Shown: one piece after another, positions 42,901 to 54,900 of the stretch | Layout: the number at the start of each line of letters is the position of its first letter | Position numbering within the stretch: position 1 is the first letter of the stretch | From: Acanthopleura granulata | Taxonomy: Eukaryota > Mollusca > Polyplacophora > Chitonida > Chitonidae | Assembly: GCA_016165875.1 (NCBI GenBank) | Contig: JABBOT010000002.1 | Span: 2,319,540-2,383,539, forward strand | Direction: 5' to 3' | Length of the DNA: 64,000 nt | Notes under the pieces: generated by a model | Database searches by the model: none | Seen by the model: the letters and a program-made list of their open reading frames with translations, nothing else | What the model was told of the DNA's origin: nothing | Position numbers and translations under genes: made by a program

Positions 42901-45900
42901 AGTTCCATTTTTCATCAACATGTATCATATCCTCAGTAGTTCCATGTTCCATGAACCTGTGTCCTCTCCTCAGCAGTTCAGTATTCCATCAACATGTGCC
43001 ATATCCTCTGTTGTTCCATGTTCCATCAACATGTATCATATCCTCAGTGGTTCCATGTTCCATGAACCTGTGCCCTATCCTCAGTGGTTCCATATTCCTT
43101 CAACATGTACCATATCCTCTGTTGTTCCATGTGCCATCAACCTGTGTCATATCCTCTGTAACAGTTTTATTTTTCTTCTCACCAGCTTGTGGCAACAGAC
43201 AAAGGTGGTAACGGGACAAGTTCGATGACTAAGATATTAATAGAGGTGGAGGACGTCAATGACAATCCGCCCATGGTGCCCGGGGTATACGCCTTCACAA
43301 CCCCACGTCTGTCCCCTGTGGGGCGGGAAGTGGGCAGGATCCAGGCTATCGACAGGGACTGGACCAAGAAGAACAGCCGGCTGTTGTACTACCTGAAAGA
43401 TGGAGGCCAAGGAAAGTTTGCCGTCAACATTAGCTCAGGTGGTGTTGTTATTTCAACTATTGATAGGCTTAATTAATTCCAAGCACATTGGGTCATTCTA
43501 GATCATACTTCGGGCTGTATATTTTGTGTATAAATAACTCTATATATCTTACCCCAAGTATTCAAGTCTTCCCAATCTGTAATTTAAAGAAATAGACAAT
43601 ATTCAGAGTCTGGCAACGTCAGATATTGTTTAATGCGTTAATCAGCATGTTTTGTTTAATCTACTATACCTGGATGACTCACTGTGGTCATTCCTATATT
43701 ATCCCTGTTATTTGTCCCAGGTGTCGTGTACGTCAATACGCCTCTCGTTACGAGCCCAATGTTAGAACAGTACGTGCTACATGTAGAGGTGTACGACACC
43801 GGGGAGCCTCAACTCTGGGGGCTGACAGAAGTCTTCATCAATGTGCCCCTCAATAAGCCCCCGACCATCCCGCCACATTACAACTTCACTACACCAGAAA
43901 ATCGGGAGCTAGGGGAGATAATCGGCGAGGTCAAGGCAAACGACCCGGATCTGATCTTCAATCCGTCTGAAGTCCTCAGCTATTATGTTAATGATTCTAG
44001 GCGTAAGTAAAGTTTTATTTAAGAGCGAGCGCACTGTTTGTTAGTTGATCCCACAGTAAATATTTTCTCTAGCGATCATTGTTGATCATTGTTTTCTTGC
44101 AATCAGCGAATATAGTGCGTTGTCATTTTGCACCCAGATTGTCATCGCAATGGCAGAAGTGAAACGCATTAGGCCTGAAAAGTGCTCAATGGAAAAAAAG
44201 ACAACAAATTATCGAAGTTGTCGAAACCGTACACTACTGAAAACTGCATCTTTCGCATGTATTTGTTAAACTGCCTAGAATATAATATAATTCGTGAATT
44301 CTAACATGGGCTTAAAAGTATACTGCTCGACTTCGATGACATCAGCTTGATCTTTTTTACCTTAGCATTTGGTTATCGACGAAATTCTTATGAAGTACAT
44401 TATCTGAATGATTTGCACTTGAACACCTAAAGCGATGAAATTTGGTAGAGACCCCTTCGTGTCTCGAACAAGCTAAAACCTTTTCTTAGTATAGAAGACA
44501 TGCACTGGCGGGCATTTTAAAAAAAATTTCGTGGGCTCTGGAGTGCGAATTTCACTGTGTGACTGGAGTGTGATTTTCAGTTCGAGATCTAACATGGTCT
44601 TCGAGTGTCTAGCACAGATCTAAGATCTGGTTTACTTTGACTTCTTAACTTCACATCCGCTTTCTCGTCTACACCCTCAGTTCCCTTCACCCCAGACCTT
44701 CACACAGGCGTTCTAAGAACTACGGGCTCTATAGACCTGGAAGAGGACGACCATTTCCGCTTCCTGTTGTACGTGTCAGACAATGGTATCCCTCCGTTCA
44801 CCGCCACAACCACGGTACGGGTCCAGGTACTAGATGTGAACGACCACTACCCTATGTTCAACTCTATCGGAGGATACACAGCCACATTGGATGAGGATGA
44901 TCAGCAACCCAGAACCAACAGGATGATTGCAGTGGTAAGCGTTATGTGTGGTCTGGCAACTGACTCAGAATCATTCCGGTAATTAAAAGCAATCACATGA
45001 ACTGGCTAATGGCTAAAAACAGTTAATTTAAAAGACTAGAGAACAGAGAGTAAAACCAGAGCATCGACGACACTGCGATAGTTGGCGTAAGTATTTCTTG
45101 GAATGAAAAATTCCCTTCTAAAGACAATCTCATTTGAAAAAATCGTTAATCAGAATAAATTTCCATGACTTAAGTAATTGTGTGCACTACAACCTGGCAT
45201 CCTCATCAGCTAACTCTTTCCGTTGAGTTCTGTCCTCATGAGTGCCAGCAGAAATCAACATTGCCTTGGCTGAAACTTTACTTATGAGGAGCATTATGTA
45301 TTATAAATGACTTGTCCAACTCCTTTGTGTGCAGTCACCTCGTATCATGGTCAGCGATGGCGACGAAACTCCTGAGAACGGCGAGGTTCGCTTCTGGTTG
45401 ACAGGGCAAGGGGAGCAACTCTTTGAGATAGATCCAGTCTCTGCGGATTTATTTGTCACGGAGCCTGGAAATATCGACTGTGAGACACAATGCAGATTTG
45501 ATCTCAAGGTAAACAATGAGTGATTCAGTTGACATCTGTTAATGGTATGGGTAATGTTAGGATCAAAACACAATTAAAACATTACACTAATACGTAAAAG
45601 ACCTCACCTAATATAGTTAGGTGACAATCCTGTCATCCCATGTCATTCAGAGGTTACCAACATGGCGAATCTGAGCTGCACACTTACTGTACTAACTGGT
45701 TTAGGACTGTAGATATATCAAATATCCACAACAGGCTAATCTGAAGTGATCAACCGATTTGACCCATGTTCACGGGTTTCTGAAACGTTTGTGACTAAAA
45801 AATTCCAGTATGAAAGTGACAGCGCAATGATACCTTTATTTTATTGATGGAGCTCCCATTTTAGTATTGAATGTTTTCAGATCGTTGCTTGTGACCAGCA

Positions 45901-48900
45901 GGGTATGGGATTAGAGAGTACAGAGAATTTGGTGATACATGTGGGAGATGTCAATGATAACAGGCCTGAGTTTCCCCAAAATTACTCGTTCTCCGTGCCT
46001 AGAGATTCAGCCATAGGTTCCCCAGTCGGTACCATTAAGGCCGTCGACAAAGACGCCACCTCCAGAAACAGTCGTATTCTGTACAGCATCAAGAGTAGCT
46101 CGCGCGGAGACTTCGTGGTGAATATCCAAACAGGTTCGTGTTAAAGCAACGGTTGCACGTTCAGCCAGGCAATGTTTATTTTTCGGCGCAAATACAAATG
46201 GTACATCGTTCCAAGTAACACTGATATTTAAAATGGTCACACTATAAAAGACATGCATAAGATGGACTTGAACTCTCAGAGACCGCATTATTTCTGGGCC
46301 ACGGAGCCCCCCAACATTATAAAAGATATACATGTATATAAAATTGGTTTGTGTTGGTGATGACTAAGGTATTATCTATAGTGATCAATCTACGTTGAAG
46401 AAATTCAGCCGGGCTAATAAATTCTATGTGAAACAAATAATTTGAACAATAAGCGGCAAACATTCAAGTTACATGCATTTGTGCCCGGATGACCAAAGGA
46501 AATTGGGGTGTAAATTGTACATTTGACATATGTGTCATAATATTGGTTTTATGTTAAACGTGAACGTCATTATTTTTATATATCCCTATATGCTGACCTT
46601 TCTAAACTTCCTGAGTTACTTTTAATGCGTCTCTTCTTTAAGGTGAAATAGTCGTCGCCAATTCCTTGTTTCTCGATCCACAAAAGGAACACTATACTCT
46701 AGTCCTGGAGGGCACCGATACAGGTGACCCCCCGCTGTCCGCGGAGACTACTGTTACAATCTATGTACCGATGAATCATCCGCCCATTGTTGATGAAGAG
46801 ATCTCGTTCGCCGTAAGAGAAAAGATCCCGATTGGAGCCATGATCGGAGAGATTGCTGTAAGGGACATAGATATAGGATCAGATGAGAATCAGTATCTGG
46901 TGTTCTACATTGAAAATGACAAAGGTGAGGATCTACTACAGGAAATCTACATTTATTGAGGTCAATGAGGTAAGTTCCTGCCGGTAGCAGCATGGGGTCA
47001 TTAACAAGTTGAACATAGACCAGATGTTATGTAAGAAAGCCACAAAGGTCTTTTGGAGTCATTCCAGAGCACTGACGTGTAATAAATTGCACCTAACATC
47101 ACATTTTTCATCCAATTTAAGTGGTAGTGCTAGGGTGCGTATGAGTAAGAATTTACAAAATTCCAGGATTTCAAAGTCACCGGATACTTGTGACTATTGT
47201 GTCGTTGGCGTTCTAGTTTTACCCTCTGTGCTGTAGTGTTTCATTTTCAGGATCAGGAACAGAAGTTCGAATGTGTTGTTACCTCTGATCGGCATCAATA
47301 AAAATCTGTACCATTTAATGGTAGTAAACTCTTTCCTGTGGTGTCATGAAAGGCGTAAAAAGTTGCCGAATTCGCTCGCAAGTTTTCCAGTTTTATTGAA
47401 GTACTCACGTTTTATTGCTTTATACTTCTACAAATTACCAGAGAGAATTCCGTGAAATATCTCTGTGCTCTTAAACGCGTATATACGTCACGGTTTCACA
47501 CAGATTCTTGACGTTTTCACGCACTTCAGATCCGTTTGTCATCAACTCTACGACTGGTGTTATAACCACATCCGGAGACTTGGACAGTGAAGAGAAGGAC
47601 AAACACATCTTTGAAGTGTTCATCCGAGACAATGGCGACCCTGAACATACCGTGTCTACCCTGATCACCATATGGGTCACAGATGTGAACGACAACGCCC
47701 CCGTGTTCGGATCCAAGAAAGGCTACCGGGGATTAGTCACAGAAGACAACTGGATTCCATTGCCGAACCAAGAAGTCACTGTGGTTAGTTTAGAGTATAT
47801 TTACTTGACTTTACTTGTTCAAGAAGCACATTATTGCACGTTATTTAGCCTCCACCAATCAACAATAACGCCGCCATTCTTTTGATATATTATCATGTGC
47901 TGTGGAGTTCAGAGGTAACTAATGTAAAACTGTATATATGGATTTGGCCTTGTAGTTCATCTGCCTATTTGTTTGCTTTTCAAAACTAAAACATACCTTG
48001 CAATTCAAAATTATTCACACAGGCACCGTAATTTAATGCGGCAAATCTGCACTTTAAATGGGAGACTCTGACGGGATACGCAAAAGGGTCTAAATCGTAG
48101 TAAAATGCATTGTATCCTGCTGTGACGCTGGAGTACTTATGCATTTCATGAGCACACATACACGTAAAAGGTGTGACGTACTCCAGGAAAGAACAAAGGA
48201 GCACACAACTATGAACCCTTTTGTTTAGGGCAGGAAGGAGTTTTACGAGCACCCCAATGGTTCTTACTGTTGAACTGTGATCGACAGAACTTGGTTTAGG
48301 TTGACAACTTCACCTATCAAAATGTCATCCTGATATATTCCCGTTGATAACCAACGAGACTCTTAAAAGTCAGTGCCAGTAGTGTTACATTTCTGGTGCT
48401 CATTCTTGACGTCTTTCATCACAACCTATCTCCCAGCTTTACCCATTCAGTTGTTTGACATTTTTTGTAGATCCCGCCAATATCCGCTGAGGACATGGAT
48501 TCAACCGCGGACAATAACGCCATCCGCTTCCGCCTAGAAGGACCCGGTAAAGAAACATTCCGTATAGACCCACGTTCTGGTGACGTCACCATCCAGAAAC
48601 CGGGAAGCATTGATTGTGAGAGAATGTGCTTGTATCAGTTACAGGTAGGTTATAGACGACGTTCACTACAGTCGAAGGCAACAGGGTTATTTTGGTCTTG
48701 GAATATAAACTTCCAACTGGAGAAGCTCAGACAGAAGTTATTTCAAAGTACTAAACGATGTGTTATGAAACCCGTGCGTTTAGAGGAAGGCTGTGTATTT
48801 TATAGTTCATCATTTTGCTGTTTGATACTGCTCTGAATTTTTGGAAAACGAAGTACAAAATATTGTTGAATCATACAAAGACGTAATTGCTTATAATACT

Positions 48901-51900
48901 TTGAGCGTGCAACGCCGTATGACAGGGAAACGTTACAGGGCAAAGGACATTTTGGTCAGTGTTGTCAAGAAGTATATTCTATATTTTATTGTGTACTGAG
49001 ATAATTCTTTCTTACCTGTTCAGAAATATGACCGATTATGTTTAGCTTTTATCAGGTCTCTTTTCTCCGCAAGGCATATATATTTCATTTCACTTGTTAA
49101 ACGCCTGAGCTACTATTAAATGTAATATGGTTCAAAATGTTATCTTCCTTTACCAAAACTTAAGCCTTGCAACGAGGCTTAAAATGTTGACTTGTAAAGT
49201 GTACAGGTGGCTAATAAAGTCTATAGTACGACGTACTGCAATCAAATAAATATATAAATAAATAAACAAATATCAAGTCTATAAATGGCTTTGTGGAACT
49301 GGTCCCTGGACATGATGTGTCATAAACTCCTACAAAATAAATTTCTTACTGTCATGGCTATGTCATTGTGATACATCTGGTTTAAGATACCAAATAAAGG
49401 TAACAGTAGGCCTGTCACTGTTTTCGGGACAAGTGTACACGATGGTCTAAATAACCTCTAAGAAGACATAGGGTCGGTTATGTTTTAGGACATTATGAGA
49501 CAAAGCCTTGATTTCGTATTAATTTGTCGATCCTACAGGTTATAGCCGAAGACGGAGAAGGCCTAACATCCCACGCTAACTTGTCCATCTCGGTGGAGGA
49601 CGTGAACGACAACGCTCCAGAGTTCGGCCGGGTGGAAGACTTCTACGTGGCGTCCACGACAAGTGTCGGGGCGGTGGTGGGGCAGTTCCAGGCTCAGGAT
49701 TTGGACCAGAGCACACGGAACAACCGCGTCATGTACCATCTGAAGGGCGGAGGGCACGGCAAGTTCTCCGTCGATGTGGATTCCGGTAAGAGCTGTGTGT
49801 CCTCCGGGTAAATGGATTTAACATTCTGAGATAGAATCCTGACGATCTGAGAATATATATATAATTCACCAAAAAATGTTACAGTATTGAACTATCAACT
49901 GATGAAGTCGGCGAAAATATAGGCTTTAAAGGATACGATTTCGATCCGGATTAAAAATCAAGTGGATTTCCCATTGTCGACAGTCTTAAGAAAAAAAGGG
50001 GTGTCATTAGTGGGGTGAGGAATTACCTGGGTCAGCAATGTCAAGCACCTCATGCTGAAGTCGATGAATGCTTAAATTCTGCTGAGATTCAATTCTCCTC
50101 CGCCATTCTTCGTGGTGGGTTAAGGGAATGTTTACAGGCTATACAATTTTTACAGAAAGACGTCATTTGCATTTCACAAAATAAATCATGGTGTTCCACA
50201 CGGGCCTCTGGTCAAGTAAGTAACCCATAATCAAGAAATGTAAAAAAAGTGACAGGCACACAGTGACTTATAGACCTGCTTTTTGCAGATAAAAAGTGAT
50301 GTCAGTCTCACAAAGATTTCATTTCTTTTTACAATCTGAGAAGAAAAAAACTTGAATTAGAAACAAAGAATCGCAATTACTCAATTCAGATCACGAACAC
50401 TACATGTTAATCAATCGGTCTCGTAACACTTTTCAACTCGCCATCTTTCTGTAGGCGATATCGTGGTTGCGGACTCCTTGATACGTGAACCCCTGATGGA
50501 GAACTACGTACTGCACATCGAGGCCTACGACACCGGAGAACCCCGGCTTAGTGCCGAGGCCGAGGTCATGGTGTCTGTGGCAATGAACCACGCCCCGAGC
50601 ATGGACATCTTCTATGAGTACGAAATCCGCGAGACGGTCAGCATCGGTACCATTGTGGGCACGATCACCGTCACGGACCCCGACCAGAACCAGACGCTGG
50701 AGTACTTCATGGACGATACTTCCGGTGATAAATACGAGGCAAATAAGTGCCTGATATTTTTGAAAACACCCCTTTGTTGGAAGTGGTATGACCCACATAA
50801 ACTTTGTCCAGTACTCTATAACATGGAAAACATGGTTATGCCACAGTGTCCAGCGGGGTGTTTTCAAGAATGTCAGGAACCTATTGACAGGTTTGGAAAT
50901 AGTCCTTCTATCAAAATCTGATATTGAAAATAGAATTAAGGTTTAATTGTTTTGTAATTCTTTGAATAGTATTTTCTGGGGATTGTGTTTTGGGTATTTG
51001 ACTTTTATTTAACAAACCGTTTGCCATATATATAGGAAAGTTCGATAGTTTTGGAAAGAAAACGAGCTTGTAGGCTACACAGTTACGAGCAAATAGTTGC
51101 CTGACAGTTTTGAAAACATCCCTTTGTCCAAAGTAGTATGACCCGTGTGAACTTTGTCTAGTAGTATATAACTTAGTGCTGGCCGCCGTGGTATAAGGGC
51201 AATATTGTGTACTGCGTAAAACACTAATGAAATAAATAAATAAATATATAACTTAGAAAACATGGTCATACCACTTTGTCCAAATGTATGTTTTCAAGAA
51301 TGCCAGGCACTTATTTGCAGGCTTACAGTTACTCAAAATTTTGCAAGAATCTGATCAGAGACAGAAACAAGATTATTTCGAAAAATAGAAAATCCTTGCA
51401 TTCACATTGATAAGCCATTTCCCCAGGTATATACTAGCCTCATAACCTTGATGTGCAGTAACATGAGTTTGACGTACACGACCTTTTCTTTTGTTTCAGT
51501 TCCTTTCCGGATAACTCCGGATACAGGCGTCATTAAAACCACTGAGCGTCTGGACAGAGAAACCCACGAGGAACATGTGTTCATGGTATACGCCAAGGAT
51601 GACGGTACCCCTCCCTACACAGCCTCCAGTATTGTCACCATATTCCTGGAGGACGTCAACGATAACGCACCCATCTTCACTAATGGCCACAGTTATCACG
51701 GTTACGTTATAGAGGATGACTTCAATCCCAAGATCGGACAGAGAATCCAATTGGTAATCTGACAGTGTATTCACTGTGGTCAGCTAAAAAGCTGTCCTCG
51801 CTCGCAGCTGATTGGTTTCTGACCAAGGAAATCGTAGATTCGAATCCCGAATTCCATTGATTCAGTTGAGGAGTTTATTTGAGAGGTTTTCTGGTACGAT

Positions 51901-54900
51901 GTTGGCGATAGGGGTGGTTTAATCTGGCAACTCGGATTTTTTTAACCCATATATCTGGTCGCCGTCGTATAAATGGAAAGGCTTTGAGGATGGCCTTAAA
52001 CACCATTCAAATAACTAAAAAATATTCGGTGTTTATATGTTTGCCACAGCATCTAACTTCCCATATTTTTGGGACAGATGTCGTGGAGCCGGCGGCTGCT
52101 GCTGCTGTTAGTCATTAAATTATAACCTATAAACAATCAGTAATCGGTAATAGAGACTAGGCGACTTTTTATAAAACGAGCATCAATCTACCCGCACAAT
52201 CACTTTGTTATATTTCAGTATGTTTATGTCGTGCAAACTGTAACTCTTTTGCATTTATGACATTTTGACCTTCATTGGGTACATTTTCTCGCGCAGTGGT
52301 AACTTGGGTCCAAGCTGAATTGACAACTGGTCTTTTGTAATGCACAAGTAATACGTTATCGATTTGGCCCACAAAACGTCATCGCAAGCTCAGGAATTGA
52401 CTACACCACTAAAGTCTATTTGTCGTTACCAATGACACAAGGTAGCATCCATTTAAGACATTTGTGCCACTATGGTAAATGTATCAATAAATTTCATCGA
52501 TGGGATTTTTATTTCAATGAGTAGTGTTCATGGAACGAATATATAGGTAAGCTCTTCGAATTTCTTCCAGGATAAAAACATATCAGTGGCTGACATGGAT
52601 GCCTCAGAAGAAAACCGGGGCGTGGTCCTGTCTTTGGAAGGGGAGGGGTCTGAACTGTTTGTGATTGACAGGTACACCGGAAGGTTGTCAACTGCAAAAC
52701 CAGGGACAATAGACCGGGAAAAGACAGCTGTATACAATCTCCAGGTGACAAAATGCAAATTATACTAGTATGTATATGTGCGGAAATGCGTTTGAAAATA
52801 CTTGTGAAAAGGGATTTTCGAAAGTTATTAAAATATTTTAACTCGGGTAAAGCTGTTGTTCCTGAGATTTCTTTCCGTCCTTAGCACGAAATATTGGAAA
52901 CAAAATTACAAAAATCATGATTTCCGGATCGATTGTAGGGAGTGTTTCAACGTCTCGTAAAATAATGAAGTCATTAAAAGAAATAAAGAAGTTATCTTAA
53001 CATCCTACAATGTAGGAATAAAGATCTTTTACTGAACACATCAAACAATCATATTTTATATATTCAGATAGCCGCCACTGATCAGAATGGAGATGGCCTT
53101 TCCAGAAGATCACACGTAGTAATAAGCGTTGTGGATGAAAACGATCACCCGCCGGTTTTTGAAAAACCAAAGTTCATTTTCACACTGAATCATTTGGCCA
53201 AAGCTGGTTTTGAAGTCGGCCATGTGAAAGCCTACGATCCAGATGCCACCAAACCAAACAATGAGCTGTTGTATGTGCTGCAAGATGATCCGTTTGGGAA
53301 GTTTAAACTAGATGTCAGAACTGGTTCGTAAACGGTTCATACATTTATTTATATTTCGCTTTGTCATTTTGCTGTACTCTGTTTTGCAGAAGAGAGTTTC
53401 ACTTTCGAATTTCATATTACAGTTATTTTCTACTTATTTCATCTGAACAGGAATCGAATGAAAGTCACCTGCAGTGTGCTGGACCGATCCTAATGAAGAC
53501 TAAACAATCGGCAAAACGTGTCTATTTTGAATGAGTACTATCACAGTGCTTACAGGCATGACCAAAAGTATATAGAAGTTACATTGGCGTCGTCAGTTAT
53601 TCACGATTATGGTAATGATTTGAATGATGTTTATGCCATGCATGTTTATGGATATTTCACTCAGTTGATGGTCGTCAGGGTTATGGGTGGGGAGGGAAAC
53701 GTTGTTAGTCACATGACAAACCATCTGACGTATGGCCTCTGTCAAGTTAGCCAAAGCTGCATGGGTACGAATACACTTCATAGGTGAAAGTGGCGTAATC
53801 TGTTATGCTTATAGTTTTTTAGGGGGGGAAGGCAATCTAACAATTCATAGTGAAAGAACTGCGAGTTGTAAAGTTTATGTTTGTCGTTCACCTAACTGTT
53901 CCGCTAATCATTGGTAATAAATAGTTGACCAGTGAAGGTGACGTCATATCTTCTGCCACATGACCTAACCACCATGACGTAAACGTCTTGACTCCCTAAA
54001 GAAGCATAAAATAGGATTCTAAATGAAGTACATGTTTAGAGTATAAAGTAAGTCTCTTTGTCACTAAAGAAAGGGGCGCTGCAGATTCTTCAGTTTTGTA
54101 TGATATATATGCACCTGGACATTTTGATTGATCTACAGGGAGACTTTACCTGCTGGAGAGCTTCTTCGCAAAGCCACGAAGGGACGAGTACATAATACAA
54201 GTGTCCGTGATAGATATGGGATTCCCCGCTAAAACAGCTTACACGGAAGTGGTCGTCAAGTCAACGGGCATGCGCTTCAACGACTTCCCCCCGGAGTTTC
54301 TGGGCCGGACAATGTTTTACCTACCTGAAGAGACCCCTGTGGGAACTTTGGTGGGAAAATTAAATATCATCGATAAAGACAAGAACAGTGGTGGAGGGTT
54401 GAACATCGGCATTGAAGGAGAAGATGCCAGAATAGGTGAATACAGCCTGGTACTTTTATAGAAAGCAGAACAACATTGAAAATTTTATTTCTGATTTAAA
54501 AGTTCCATTATTTGTGGTATTTGGTCGTACCCAGTGACCCTTTGGCCCAATATAAGGCCTTGGCGTCCATTTCCTCTGTTAATCATGGATATCAGTGATC
54601 AGAGAAACATCTTGTGGGCAACATCTTAAATATATAATGAATTATACCTATACCTGTAGACCATTTTAACTGACATTATTTTCATGTAACTTCGGACAGA
54701 AATAAATATATTTAAGTTGTATTTAAGCATTTCTGAAGAATTTTTACTCAAATCTATCCGTGGTATTTTTTGTTTTTCGTGTAGTGCCATTCAGCGTTGA
54801 TAACAACGGAAACATCCGAACGACCGCTCGGATAGATCGGGATGCCGGATATTTCTACTTCCTGTTCAAAGTTCGGGCCACGGACACGGGTAGCCCCCCG

